From assembly GCF_014174495.1 (NCBI RefSeq), contig NZ_JACJHR010000036.1, positions 1 through 64,000 of the forward strand: a stretch of DNA of 64,000 nt, read 5' to 3'. This DNA comes from Amycolatopsis echigonensis. Lineage in GTDB: Bacteria; Actinomycetota; Actinomycetes; Mycobacteriales; Pseudonocardiaceae. Shown piece after piece: positions 41,002-50,524 of the stretch. A program made the position numbers and the translations under genes. Numbering within the stretch: position 1 is the stretch's first letter; each line of letters starts with the position of its first letter. The notes below the pieces were generated by a model. The model saw nothing but the letters and a program-made list of their open reading frames with translations. It did no database searches and had not been told where the DNA came from.

Positions 41002-42075
41002 CTACGCCTCCTCCTGCCAGCGGCTCAACGGCAGCGCCGGAACGCGATGCCCCCGATGGCCGACCATCTCCTCATTGGCCACCAACGCATTCAGCACCGC
41101 CTCCTCGACCGCCTGCACCACCGCCTCGAAGAACGGGTCGATCGCGCCCCACGGGACGAACCGCATGCTCTCGTACGGCTCCTCGTCCGGCCGGGGGAAA
41201 TGGCTGGTCAACGCTCCCGCGTTCGCCGTGCTGAAGGCCAGGAACAGGTCACCCGAGAAGTGCGACCCGGTGGTCCCGGTCCGGGCCAGCCCCAGCGGTA
41301 CCCGGCGGGCTAGAGCGGTGCATTGCCCCGGCAGCAGGGGCGCATCAGTGCCGATCACGACGATCACCGACCCCGCGCCAGCGGGGGCCAGCCAGCTGGT
41401 GTCGGCCATGGGGTTGTCGTTGGCCAACGCAACGCCCACAGGTGACCCGGCCACGGTGAGTTCCGGGCGGCTCCCGAAGTTCGCCTGCACCAGGGCGCCC
41501 ACGGTGTAGCTGTCCGACCCATGGGCAACAATCCGTGACGAAGTGCCAGTACCGCCCTTGAAGCCGTAGCAGGTCATGCCCGTTCCGCCGCCCACCGAAC
41601 CTTCGGCGATGGGGCCGGACGCTGCCGCGTCGATGGCGGCGACGGCGTGTTCGGTCCGGATCGTCGGCGCGTTGACGTCGTTGAGGTACCCGTCCCACGT
41701 CTCCGCCACCACCGGGAGCAGCCATTCCGCCGCGGCGTCCGGGCGTTCGCGGACCACCCAGTCGATGATGCCTCGATGACATGGCCCGACCGAGTGGGTG
41801 CTGGTGATCAGAACCGGCAGGGTCAGCGACCCGGTCTCGGCGAGCCAGGCGCGGCCGGTCATTTCTCCGTTGCCGTTCAAGGAAAAGGTGCCCGCGGAGC
41901 AAGGCACGTCGAAGTGGGAACGGCCGCGCGGGAGGATCGCGGTGACGCCGGTCCGCACCGACGAACCTTCGATCAACGTGGTGTATCCGACCTCGACGCC
42001 TGGGATGTCAGTGATCGCGTTGTGCGGGCCGGGCTTGCCGCCGAGGGCGAGGCCTAGGTCGCGGGCGCGGGTCAT
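41002..42075 (-). CDS. P1-family peptidase (DmpA/BapA-like aminopeptidase)
   Basis: 357 residues. N-terminal nucleophile-type peptidase: ITDIPGVEVGYTT start, LNGNGEMTG and THSVGPCHRGIIDWV segments, and the self-processing site region VGGGTGMTCYGFKGGTGTSS (161-180), where the new N-terminal residue becomes the nucleophile. Members release N-terminal D- or beta-amino acids from small peptides or amides. Start ATG 42075 overlaps the stop of the TetR gene (ATGA), so regulator and enzyme are translationally coupled. The divergent amino-acid permease suggests a peptide/amino-amide salvage unit. Confidence 0.9.
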   Translation of the reverse strand: MTRARDLGLALGGKPGPHNAITDIPGVEVGYTTLIEGSSVRTGVTAILPRGRSHFDVPCSAGTFSLNGNGEMTGRAWLAETGSLTLPVLITSTHSVGPCHRGIIDWVVRERPDAAAEWLLPVVAETWDGYLNDVNAPTIRTEHAVAAIDAAASGPIAEGSVGGGTGMTCYGFKGGTGTSSRIVAHGSDSYTVGALVQANFGSRPELTVAGSPVGVALANDNPMADTSWLAPAGAGSVIVVIGTDAPLLPGQCTALARRVPLGLARTGTTGSHFSGDLFLAFSTANAGALTSHFPRPDEEPYESMRFVPWGAIDPFFEAVVQAVEEAVLNALVANEEMVGHRGHRVPALPLSRWQEEA

Positions 42076-42683
42076 GCGGGGACCTCCAGCGAGCAGCGGG
42101 TCGAAACGCGGGCGTAGGACAGCACCATCGCCTCGGCGGCGGATCGGTCGAGCGGCGGCACCGCTTGAGTCAGGTGCAGTCCGTACCCGTCTTCGAGGGT
42201 GACGAGGTTGCGGGCGATGGTGACCGGGTCGTCGGTCAGGTCGAAAACCCCCGTCGCGGCACCGGCTTCCAGGATGCCGACGTAGCCGCGGACCTGGCGT
42301 TCGTACAGCGCGATGTGCCGCGCGGCGTACGCCGGTTCGCGGCGGGCGATGGTGCCCAGTTCGTACAGCAGCACGCACAGTTCGTCGTTCTTGCCGTTCG
42401 GCAGGCCGCTGCCGATCATCGCGCGCATCCGGGCGCGCGGGTCGGACTCGGCCGCGACGGCGGCTTCGCGCGCTACACAGAAGCGTTCGACGGCTTCCTG
42501 CTGCACGTCTTCGAGCAGGTCGCTCAGGGAGGGGTAGTAGTACAGCAGGGAACCCGGCGACATGCCGGCGTGGTCCGCGACGTCGCGCAGCTTCAGGTTC
42601 AGCACGCCGCGTTCGACGACCGTGTGCCGCGCCGCGGCCACCAGTTCCGCCCGCCGCTCGGGGGCCTTGCTCGGTCTTGCCAT
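42072..42683 (-). CDS. TetR-family regulator (BetI-like)
   Basis: 203 residues from ATG 42683. HTH at about 8-55 (ERRAELVAAARHTVVERGVLNLKLRDVADHAGMSPGSLLYYYPS); the C-terminal domain resembles the BetI-like TetR_C group. Operon with the P1 peptidase, divergent from the APC permease. Inverted copies of TTCAAAGAA at both edges of the shared 157-bp gap are candidate binding sites. It probably senses an amino-acid-like ligand handled by its neighbours. Confidence 0.87.
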   Translation of the reverse strand: MARPSKAPERRAELVAAARHTVVERGVLNLKLRDVADHAGMSPGSLLYYYPSLSDLLEDVQQEAVERFCVAREAAVAAESDPRARMRAMIGSGLPNGKNDELCVLLYELGTIARREPAYAARHIALYERQVRGYVGILEAGAATGVFDLTDDPVTIARNLVTLEDGYGLHLTQAVPPLDRSAAEAMVLSYARVSTRCSLEVPA

Positions 42684-42690
42684 GCCTTGA

Positions 42691-42815
42691 TTCTTTGAAC
42701 AAATCGCGAAAAACGCAACCCCGGGGCGGTGTCCGATCGCGCTGGACCCTTGACGCAGCGGGCTTGAGGGCCTTAGCTGAACGCCCGGCTGGTTATTTGA
42801 GTTCCATTCAAAGAA
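42691..42815. promoter_or_regulatory. Inverted TTCAAAGAA pair in the tetR-permease gap
   Basis: TTCTTTGAA at 42691-42699 and TTCAAAGAA at 42807-42815 are exact reverse complements located just upstream of the two divergent genes, each near where a promoter would be. Symmetric placement suggests one regulator acting on both directions. Confidence 0.45.
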
Positions 42816-42840
42816 CGTAACGACGTGATGGAGGCCAGCG

Positions 42841-44232
42841 TTGTCCACCCCCGTCTTGCGCCGCGGGTTGCGCACCCTCGGCATGCTGCTGATCACGCTT
42901 TCCGCGATCAGCCCGGCGTCCTCGGTGTTCGTCATCGCGCCGGGCGTCCTCACCGGCGCCGGATCGGGCGCCTTCTACGCCTTCCTCGCCGCCGCGGTCG
43001 TCGGTGTTTTCATGGCCTTCGTGTACGCCGAACTGGGCTCGGCCTTCCCGAGCGCGGGCGGCGAGTACACGATCGCCGCCCGCACGCTGGGCAAACTGCC
43101 CGGATTCATGGTGCTGGGCATCATGATCGTGACGCAGGTGCTGATCGTCGCGGTGATCGCGCTCGGCGTCGGCACCTATCTGAGCGTGGTGCTGCCCGGC
43201 GTGTCCCCGGCGGTCGTGGCGTCGGTGACGTGCGTCCTCGCCGCGATCGTCGCGGTGTTCGACATCAAGCTGAACGCCTGGGTCACCGGCATTTTCCTCG
43301 CGGTGGAGCTGCTGGCGCTGATCGTGGTCGCGGTGCTCGGGCTGGCCGGCCCGGCGCGGCCGTTCACCGACCTGCTCGCGCATCCGGTCGCCCCGGGCGG
43401 CGGTCCGGCGACGATCAGCGCGGTGATGATCGCTACCGCGATCGCGATCTTCGCCTACAACGGCTACGGCTCGGCTGTCTACTTTGGAGAAGAGACCAAG
43501 GACGCCGGGCGCGGGGTGGCGCGCGCTGTCCTCATGGGACTCGGGGTCACCGTTCTGGCTGAGCTGGTCCCGGTCACCGCGGTGCTGATGGGCGCGCCGG
43601 ACCTCGGCACTTTGTTCAGTTCTCCCAACATGTTGTCGTACTTCGTGCAGGCCCGCGGCGGCAGCACGCTCGACACCGTGCTGAGCCTCGCGGTCGCGCT
43701 CGCCATCATCAACGCGGTCCTCGCGATCGTGCTGATCAGTTCCCGGCTGGTGTTCAGCAGCGGACGGGACCGCGCGTGGCCGAAGGCGATGAACCGGGCG
43801 CTTTCCGCGGTGCACCCGAAGTTCGGCACCCCCTGGGTCGCGACGCTGGCGACCGGCTTCCTCGCTGCCGCACTGTGCTTTGTGGACCCGCAGATCCTGA
43901 CAGTCGTGACGAGCACGTCGATCGTCGTGGTGTACGCGGCGCTGTGCCTCGGTGCCATCCTGGGCCGGCGCTCCGGAGCGACGGCGGGGGCGAAGTACCG
44001 GATGCCCGGGTTCCCGATCGCGCCGGTGGTGGCATTGGTCGCGCTGGCGTTCGTGCTGTATGTGAACGCGACCGATCCGGTGATCGGACGGCCGAGCCTC
44101 ATCGTCACCGCAGTGATCGCGTTGCTGGCCTTGGGGTACTACCTCGTGGTGCTGCGTCGCCGGGGCGGCTGGCAGCTGAGTGACGCGGTGGAGGAGGAGG
44201 CCACGCCAGCGCCGGTGCGGGAGACGTCGTAA
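42841..44232 (+). CDS. APC-family amino acid permease
   Basis: 463 residues from TTG 42841, with GGAGG six nt upstream. Twelve hydrophobic segments; helix 1 has the APC G-rich unwound region (SAISPASSVFVIAPGVLTGAGSG), with later landmarks SAGGEYTIAARTLG and IFAYNGYGSAVYFGEETKD (helix 6 region). Ends in a short acidic cytoplasmic tail. Likely imports an amino acid or amine released by the P1 peptidase; specificity cannot be read from sequence. Confidence 0.88.
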   Translation: MSTPVLRRGLRTLGMLLITLSAISPASSVFVIAPGVLTGAGSGAFYAFLAAAVVGVFMAFVYAELGSAFPSAGGEYTIAARTLGKLPGFMVLGIMIVTQVLIVAVIALGVGTYLSVVLPGVSPAVVASVTCVLAAIVAVFDIKLNAWVTGIFLAVELLALIVVAVLGLAGPARPFTDLLAHPVAPGGGPATISAVMIATAIAIFAYNGYGSAVYFGEETKDAGRGVARAVLMGLGVTVLAELVPVTAVLMGAPDLGTLFSSPNMLSYFVQARGGSTLDTVLSLAVALAIINAVLAIVLISSRLVFSSGRDRAWPKAMNRALSAVHPKFGTPWVATLATGFLAAALCFVDPQILTVVTSTSIVVVYAALCLGAILGRRSGATAGAKYRMPGFPIAPVVALVALAFVLYVNATDPVIGRPSLIVTAVIALLALGYYLVVLRRRGGWQLSDAVEEEATPAPVRETS

Positions 44233-44308
44233 TACGCGACTGGACCGTCCACTTGAGACCGTGGACGGTCCGGTTGTCCTGCCGCACCGGGTCCGGGATG
44301 ATGCCCGG

Positions 44309-45262
44309 GTGCGGGTTTCAGTGCTGGACACATCGCCGATCGTCGCGGGATCGACCGCGCGCGAGGCGTTGCAGCGCACTGTCGACCTCGCCGAACTGGC
44401 GGACGAGTTGGGATATCACCGCTACTGGTTGCCCGAACACCACAGCATGCGTGGTGTCGCGAGCGCCGCGCCTGCCGTGTCAGTCGCCCGTGTGGCGGAT
44501 GCGACGAAGAGGATCCGCGTCGGCGCGGGCGGCGTCCTGCTGCTCAATCACCCGCCGCTCGTCGTCGCCGAACAGTTCGGCACGCTCGCCGCGTTCCATC
44601 CGGGCCGCATCGACCTCGGACTCGGCCGCGCGCTCGGCGGTCCGCAACGTGTGGCCGCGGCGCTGAACACGGGTCCGGCGGAAAGCTTTCCCGGTCGCGT
44701 CAAGGAGTTGCTGGAGTACTTCGCCGACACCGACCAGCCGCTGCGCGCAACTCCCGCACGAGGGAACGTGCCGGACGTCTGGCTCCTCGGCTCCAGCACG
44801 GCCAGCGCCTGCCTCGCCGCCGAACTGGGCCTGCCGTACGCGTTCGCCCATCACCTCCGCCCCGCCGAAGCCGCCGCCGCGACCCGGATCTACCGCGAGT
44901 CCTTTCGTCCCGGCCGGACACGCGAACCGTCCATTGTGGTCAGCGTCGCGGTGGTCGCGGCCGTGACCGAGGAGCGGGCCGAATGGCTCGCCAGGTCCAT
45001 TCGGGCTAAGGCGTTGAGCCGTTCGCGCGGCAAGCGGATCTTGTTGCCGCGCCCGGAAGACGCGGTCGTCGACCCGGCGGCCGGTCCCGGCCCGGTTCTC
45101 GCCGGAGCCCCGGCGGCACTGCGGAATTCGTTGCGCACAGTCATCGCCGAAACCGGCGCGGACGAGCTGATGATCACCACTCCGGTCCACGACCATGCCG
45201 AGCGGAAACGGTCCTATGTGCTGGTCCGAGAGATCTCGGACACTTTATCGCCGCCCGATTGA
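44309..45262 (+). CDS. LLM-class flavin-dependent oxidoreductase
   Basis: 317 residues, GTG start at 44309 (VRVSVLDTSPIVAGS). Bacterial luciferase-like TIM barrel of the group-1 type: YHRYWLPEHHSMRGVASAAPAV, IRVGAGGVLLLNHPPLVVAEQFGTL, FHPGRIDLGLGRALGG and VWLLGSSTASACLAAELGLPYAFAHH. FMN/F420-type monooxygenase or reductase; no partner reductase adjacent. Starts about 75 bp after the permease and may be read from it. The substrate is unknown. Confidence 0.86.
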   Translation: MRVSVLDTSPIVAGSTAREALQRTVDLAELADELGYHRYWLPEHHSMRGVASAAPAVSVARVADATKRIRVGAGGVLLLNHPPLVVAEQFGTLAAFHPGRIDLGLGRALGGPQRVAAALNTGPAESFPGRVKELLEYFADTDQPLRATPARGNVPDVWLLGSSTASACLAAELGLPYAFAHHLRPAEAAAATRIYRESFRPGRTREPSIVVSVAVVAAVTEERAEWLARSIRAKALSRSRGKRILLPRPEDAVVDPAAGPGPVLAGAPAALRNSLRTVIAETGADELMITTPVHDHAERKRSYVLVREISDTLSPPD

Positions 45263-45392
45263 TCCTCTTTTGTCCGGTTATCTCGAGAAGGGCCAGCTAT
45301 GGCGCACGGGGTTTCCCCAACGTTCAACCTGGCGCTGGTTCGCATGTCACTTGTCGTGCCTAAGTTCCTGACGGCTTGGAAAGTGGGGATTC

Positions 45393-46322
45393 ATGAACAC
45401 CAGCGACGCGGTGCGGGCTCGCGCGATCACCAAGTGTTTCGGCGACGTGGTCGCGCTCGACGGCGTGGATCTCGACGTGGCGTACGGCGAGATCCACGGG
45501 CTCGTCGGCCCGAACGGCGCGGGCAAAACGACCCTGCTCGGCCTGCTGCTCGGACTCGCGGTCGCGGACGAGGGCGACCTCGAGATCCTCGGCCGCCCGA
45601 TCGGCCGGGCGCTCGCCGCCCCGGACGGCATCTCCGGGTTCGTGGACGGGCCGGGCCTCTACCCGTCGCTCACCGCGCGGCAGAACCTCGCCGCGCTGGC
45701 CTCGCTGCGCGGCCAGACCGTCGACGTCGACGACCTCCTCGCGCAGGTCGGGCTCAGCGACGTCGCCGACGACCGGGCACGCGGGTTCTCGCTCGGCATG
45801 CGCCAGCGCCTCGGCCTCGCCGCCGCGCTGCTGACCAAGCCGCGGCTGCTGGTCCTCGACGAGCCCGCCAACGGTCTCGACCCGGCGGGCAAGAAACACG
45901 TGCACAGCGTGCTCACCCGGCTCGCCGACGAGGGTGCCGCGGTGGTGCTGTCGAGCCACCGGATGGACGATCTCGAAGCGCTCTGCTCGGAGGTCACCAT
46001 CCTGTCCGCCGGGCGCGTCGTCTTCACCGGACCGCTGGCGAAACTGTCTTCCGGGGACCGCGAGCTGGCGTATCGCCTGGTCACCTCGGATCAGAAAGCA
46101 ACCCGCGAGATCGCCGAGAACGTCCCGGGGCTGCGGATCGACGACACCCAGACCCCGCGCGGGCGGGCCGACGTCCTGGTGGTGAGCGGCCTGGTGCCCG
46201 CGCTGGACGACCTGGTCGCACGCGTTGTCGGCAAGGGCATCGGCGTACGGGAACTCGCTCCGGTCGTCTCGCCGCTCGAAGCGGCGTTCCTGGAGCTGAC
46301 GGAACAGGGGGACAAGCGATGA
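45393..46322 (+). CDS. ABC transporter ATP-binding protein (exporter type)
   Basis: 309 residues. Walker A GPNGAGKTTLLGLLLG, signature FSLGMRQRLGLAAAL, Walker B LLVLDEPANGLDP, H-loop SSHRMDDL; a C-terminal accessory region of about 90 residues follows, as in CcmA/DrrA-type ATPases. The ATGA overlap with the permease gene downstream shows a two-component transporter. Cargo unknown; linkage to a secreted phosphoesterase hints at an envelope-related substrate. Confidence 0.92.
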   Translation: MNTSDAVRARAITKCFGDVVALDGVDLDVAYGEIHGLVGPNGAGKTTLLGLLLGLAVADEGDLEILGRPIGRALAAPDGISGFVDGPGLYPSLTARQNLAALASLRGQTVDVDDLLAQVGLSDVADDRARGFSLGMRQRLGLAAALLTKPRLLVLDEPANGLDPAGKKHVHSVLTRLADEGAAVVLSSHRMDDLEALCSEVTILSAGRVVFTGPLAKLSSGDRELAYRLVTSDQKATREIAENVPGLRIDDTQTPRGRADVLVVSGLVPALDDLVARVVGKGIGVRELAPVVSPLEAAFLELTEQGDKR

Positions 46323-47674
46323 CCGCCGTCGAGGAACGGGACGCACCGGCCTCCGTCCGCCCGGTCGGACTGGGCCGCGGCTACCGGTTCGAACTGGTGA
46401 AGCTGGTGTCGCAGTGGCGGATCCGCGTGCTGCTGCTCGCCTGCTGGCTCGCGCCGGCGGTGTTCGTCGCCGCGGTCAGCCAGCAGAGCGACCTGCCGGT
46501 GGACACCCTGTTCGGCCGCCTGATGAACATCACCGGCTGGGCCGGACCCCTCGTGCTGCTCGGGTTCGCCGGCAGCTACGCGCTTCCGCTGCTGACCTCG
46601 CTGGTCGCCGGGGACGTCTTCGCGGCGGAGGACCGGCTCGGCACCTGGCGGCACCTGCTGGTGGCGATGCGGTCATACCGGCGGATTTTCGCCTCGAAGG
46701 CGCTCGCCAGCCTCACCGTGATCCTGTTGCTGGTCCTCGGACTGGCGGTGTCCAGCACCGTCGGCGGTCTCATCGCGGTCGGCGGACAGCCGCTGATCGG
46801 ACTCGACGGACACCTCCTGTCCTCGGGCGACGCCGCGCTGAAGGTCATGCTCGCCTGGCTCTGCGTGCTCGCCCCGACCCTTGCCCTGGCGGGGGTCGGC
46901 CTGCTCGGCTCTGTCGCGTTAGGACGGTCGCCGATGGGCTTGCTGCTGCCCGCGGTCGTCGCGCTCGTGATGACGGTCGCGCAGCTGCTGCCGCTGCCGG
47001 TCGTCGTGCGGCTCGCGCTGCCGACGTACGCGTTCATCTCGTGGAACGGCCTTTTCAGCGACCCGGTCCAGCTCGGTCCGCTGCTGGTCGGCGTCGGGGT
47101 GAGCCTGGTCTGGGCAGTGGTCGCCACCGCACTGGCTTACGTGCTGTTCCTGAGGCGCGACTTCACCGACCTGATCTACGACGGCGCCGGTCGTCGCGTG
47201 CTGACCGCGGGTTTGCTGCCGCTGGCCGGGCTGATCGGCGTCACAGTGGCGGTCGTCGCGGTCGCCGCGCCGGCGTCGGGTTCGGGCATCGACCAGGCGA
47301 AGATGCAGCAGTCGCTCTCCACCGAGTTCGCGCACCTCTACCGGATCCAGACCGCGCAGCTGCACCGTCCGGACGTCACGGAGGAGCAGCTCGCCGCGAG
47401 CACGGAATGCACCAAGGGCGGCGGCCTCGTGGAGGCCGAAGGCCCCGGCAACGACTGGCGTTGCGTCGTCTCCTGGCATCTCCCCGGGATCTCCGCGACC
47501 GGGCAGGCGATCTACCAGCTCGATGTCACCTCGGACGGGCGGTTTGTCGCCGACGGCGACGGACCGAAGGAAGTGAACGGCTACTTCCAGGTGCGGACCC
47601 CGGAAGGGGACCGGCCCAACCCGCTGTGGCAGTTCGACGGCAACGTCGAGCTGCTCTCCTCCACGAAGGGATGA
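46319..47674 (+). CDS. ABC transporter permease with extracellular C-terminal domain
   Basis: 451 residues. Six to seven membrane helices (WRIRVLLLACWLAPAVFVAAVS, GPLVLLGFAGSYALPLLTSLV, ALASLTVILLLVLGLAVSS and on to GLLPLAGLIGVTVAVVAVAA at about 300-320), ABC-2 type. After the last helix about 130 residues face outside (IDQAKMQQSLSTEFAHLYRIQ, a Cys pair in ECTKGG/WRCVVSW, then a strand-rich end). Such a tail is uncommon for ABC-2 permeases and may contact the secreted product of the next gene, which begins 4 bp later. Confidence 0.85.
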   Translation: MTAVEERDAPASVRPVGLGRGYRFELVKLVSQWRIRVLLLACWLAPAVFVAAVSQQSDLPVDTLFGRLMNITGWAGPLVLLGFAGSYALPLLTSLVAGDVFAAEDRLGTWRHLLVAMRSYRRIFASKALASLTVILLLVLGLAVSSTVGGLIAVGGQPLIGLDGHLLSSGDAALKVMLAWLCVLAPTLALAGVGLLGSVALGRSPMGLLLPAVVALVMTVAQLLPLPVVVRLALPTYAFISWNGLFSDPVQLGPLLVGVGVSLVWAVVATALAYVLFLRRDFTDLIYDGAGRRVLTAGLLPLAGLIGVTVAVVAVAAPASGSGIDQAKMQQSLSTEFAHLYRIQTAQLHRPDVTEEQLAASTECTKGGGLVEAEGPGNDWRCVVSWHLPGISATGQAIYQLDVTSDGRFVADGDGPKEVNGYFQVRTPEGDRPNPLWQFDGNVELLSSTKG

Positions 47675-47678
47675 GGAC

Positions 47679-50417
47679 ATGCAAGTAACGCGCCGTCGCA
47701 GGCGTGGCGGGAAAAAGGATTTCCGCAGATCCCGCAAGCTGCGCTTCGTCACGGCGGGCGCGACCGCGGTCGCTCTCGTCGCCACGGGCTCGGGCATCGG
47801 CCTCGCCTCCACCAAGCAGTTCGGCACCGACCAGGTCGGCCAGGAAACCGACAAGGGCCTGACCATCTCGAGCGACCAGTACCTCAAGCCGATCGGCGAG
47901 CGGCTAGTGGTGCCGAACGGCAAGATCATGTCCTCGACGGTCAGCCCCGACGGCAGCCACCTCGCCGCGCTGACCACCGACGGCGGCATCGCGCTGACCA
48001 TCGTCGACCTCAAGAGCTGGAAGGTGCAGCAGCTCGTCGGCAAGGACAAGAAGGCCGACCTGCAGCTGCCGGGCAATGACGTCGGCCAGGAAGGCCCGTC
48101 GTACTCGCCCGACGGCAAGACGCTGTGGCTGGGCCAGATCGACGGCTACCGCAAGTTCACCGTCAACCCGGACGGCACGGTCGCCAACCCCACCTTCGTG
48201 CCGATCCCGGCCGACGGCGCGAAGCATTCCCTTGCCGCGGGCGCGATCTTCTCCGCGGACGGGTCCACTGTGTACTCCGCGGTGAACGGCCAGAACCGCG
48301 TCGTCGCGATCGACGCGGCCAGCGGCCAGATCAAGCAGAGCTGGACCGTCGGCAACGCGCCGCGCGCACTCGTCCAGATCGGCAACCGGATCTACGTCAG
48401 CAACGAGGGCGGCCGCGCGGCGAAGCCGGGCGACAGCACGCTGAACTCGTACGGCACCGACGTCGTCGCCGACCCGAAGACCGGGGCCGCCACCACCGGC
48501 ACGGTCAGCGTGATCGACCTGGCGAACCCGGCCGCTCCGGTCAAGAGCATCGACGTCGGCCTGCACCCGACCGCGTTGCGCGCCAAGAACAACACCCTGT
48601 TCGTGGCGAACACCGGCGGCGACAGCGTTTCGGTGATCGACACCCAGCGCGACACCGTGGTGCAGACCATCGCGACGCAGCCGTGGCCGGAAGCGACGGT
48701 CGGGTACGAGCCGACCGACATCGCGCTCACCGACGACGGCCACCTGCTGGTGACCCTCGGCCGGGCGAACGCGGTCGCGGTCTACCGCTACTGGGCCCCG
48801 CAGGCCCCGGCCGCCTTCATCGGGCTGCTGCCGACGGACTACTTCCCGTCCGGCATCTCAGCGTCGGGCAACAACATCCTGGTCGCGAACACCCGCGGCA
48901 TCGACGCCCGCCGCCCGACCACCGCCGCCGGGCACGCCACGCACGACACCACGTCGAGCCTGCAGCGGTTCACGCTGCCGAGCGACCAGCAGACCTGGGC
49001 GCAGACCTCTCAGGTGTTCAAGCAGAACGGCTGGACGCCGGGTTCGGTGCAGAAGGCGAACGACAACCGCAACGTCAAGCCGGTTCCGGTGCCGCAGCGT
49101 CTCGGCGATCCGTCCACGATCAAGCACGTTTTCTTGCTGGTCAAGGAAAACCGGACGTACGACCAGGTCTTCGGCGACATGGCGAAGGGCAACGGCAACC
49201 CGGCGCTCGCGCAGTTCGGCCAGGCCGTCACGCCGAACCAGCACGCGCTGGCCAGCCAGTTCGGGCTGTACGACAACACCTACGACATCGGCACGAACTC
49301 GGCCGAGGGCCACAACTGGCTGATGCAGGCGGACAACCCGGAGTACACCGAGTCGTCCGCGGGCGAGTACAAGCGCAGCTACGACACCGAGGACGACGCG
49401 CTGGGCCACCAGCGCAGCGGCTTCCTGTGGACCGGGGCGCAGGCGGCGGGCAAGACCGTCCGCGACTTCGGCGAGTTCCAGCAGTTCCTGACCAAGCCCG
49501 CGGGCGCGACCTGGCAGAACCTGTACTGCGACTCGAAGAACATGGCCGCGACCGGCGAGCCGACCGCGTACCCGCTGGTCTCGTCGTCGCCGATCCCGTC
49601 GCTGAACAGCGTCTCGGTGCCGGGCTTCCCGAAGTTCGACACCGACGTGCCGGACCAGTACCGGTACGAGATCTGGAAGAACGACTTCGAGAAGAACGGC
49701 CCGGCGAACCTGAACATGTTCTGGCTGTCGAGCGACCACACCGGCGGGCCGCCGAGCCCGGCCGCGCAGGTCGCTGACAACGACCTCGCCGTCGGCAAGA
49801 TCGTCGACAAGATCTCGCACAGCCAGTACTGGAAGGACTCGGCGATCTTCGTGGTCGAGGACGACTCCCAGGCCGGGCTGGACCACGTCGACGGGCACCG
49901 GGCCCCGATCCAGATCATCAGCCCGTACGCTCAGCACGGCAAGACCGACAGCCGGTACTACTCGCAGATCACCATGATCCGCACCATCGAGCAGATCCTC
50001 GGGATCCACCCGATGAACCAGAAGGACAGCGCGGCCACCCCGATGGCGACCGCGTTCACGCCGCAGCCGGACACCACGCCGTTCACCGCGGTGCCGAACC
50101 AGACGTCGCTGACCGCGGGGCTCAAGACCCAGCCGTCGTGCGGCCCGGACAACGTCCCGACGGCGTCCACCGCGGCGGCGTCGGCGGCGGTGCCCGCGGA
50201 CAAGCAGCAGCTGGTGCAGCAGTGGCAGCAGTGGCAGTCGCAGCAGAAGCTGACCGGCCCGAACGCCACGGCGGACTACGCCAACCCCGCGCAGATGGAC
50301 CACTTCACGTGGTACCAGGTGCACGGATGGACCCAGCCGTATCCGGGCGAGGACAAGATCTTCGCTCCGGACCAGGTGCCGGGGGCGTTCATTCCGTCGG
50401 CCGAATCGGACGGCTGA
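47679..50417 (+). CDS. Secreted YncE-like beta-propeller / phosphoesterase fusion
   Basis: 912 residues. Very basic N-terminus followed by a hydrophobic stretch (FVTAGATAVALVATGSGIGLAS, about 23-44), a signal peptide or anchor. Residues about 65-420 form a seven-bladed propeller with repeated blades (SPDGSHLAALT, YSPDGKTLWLG, SADGSTVYSA, LFVANTGGDSVSVID). Residues about 460-800 are an alkaline-phosphatase-superfamily phosphoesterase (KHVFLLVKENRTYDQVFGDM, NSAEGHNWLM, FVVEDDSQAGLDHVDGHR) with metal-binding Asp/His in those motifs. A Gln-rich linker and conserved tail follow. Related bifunctional proteins are widespread in actinobacteria; the substrate is unknown. Operon with the ABC exporter. 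Confidence 0.85.
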   Translation: MQVTRRRRRGGKKDFRRSRKLRFVTAGATAVALVATGSGIGLASTKQFGTDQVGQETDKGLTISSDQYLKPIGERLVVPNGKIMSSTVSPDGSHLAALTTDGGIALTIVDLKSWKVQQLVGKDKKADLQLPGNDVGQEGPSYSPDGKTLWLGQIDGYRKFTVNPDGTVANPTFVPIPADGAKHSLAAGAIFSADGSTVYSAVNGQNRVVAIDAASGQIKQSWTVGNAPRALVQIGNRIYVSNEGGRAAKPGDSTLNSYGTDVVADPKTGAATTGTVSVIDLANPAAPVKSIDVGLHPTALRAKNNTLFVANTGGDSVSVIDTQRDTVVQTIATQPWPEATVGYEPTDIALTDDGHLLVTLGRANAVAVYRYWAPQAPAAFIGLLPTDYFPSGISASGNNILVANTRGIDARRPTTAAGHATHDTTSSLQRFTLPSDQQTWAQTSQVFKQNGWTPGSVQKANDNRNVKPVPVPQRLGDPSTIKHVFLLVKENRTYDQVFGDMAKGNGNPALAQFGQAVTPNQHALASQFGLYDNTYDIGTNSAEGHNWLMQADNPEYTESSAGEYKRSYDTEDDALGHQRSGFLWTGAQAAGKTVRDFGEFQQFLTKPAGATWQNLYCDSKNMAATGEPTAYPLVSSSPIPSLNSVSVPGFPKFDTDVPDQYRYEIWKNDFEKNGPANLNMFWLSSDHTGGPPSPAAQVADNDLAVGKIVDKISHSQYWKDSAIFVVEDDSQAGLDHVDGHRAPIQIISPYAQHGKTDSRYYSQITMIRTIEQILGIHPMNQKDSAATPMATAFTPQPDTTPFTAVPNQTSLTAGLKTQPSCGPDNVPTASTAAASAAVPADKQQLVQQWQQWQSQQKLTGPNATADYANPAQMDHFTWYQVHGWTQPYPGEDKIFAPDQVPGAFIPSAESDG

Positions 50418-50434
50418 TTCGTTAGCCGGTAAAG

Positions 50435-50473
50435 GAAAGCCCCTGTCCGCTTGCCAGGCGGGCAGGGGCTTTC
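50435..50473. terminator. Bidirectional terminator, 16-bp stem
   Basis: 50435-50450 pairs with 50458-50473 with one G-U, loop of 7, A-rich left flank and T-containing right flank (ctttcttc). Ends both the phosphoesterase operon and the convergent lipase gene. Confidence 0.85.
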
Positions 50474-50524
50474 TTCGTGGTATCTCAACGTGCGTGCGGT
50501 AGTGGAGCACTCCCGAGGATCCGG

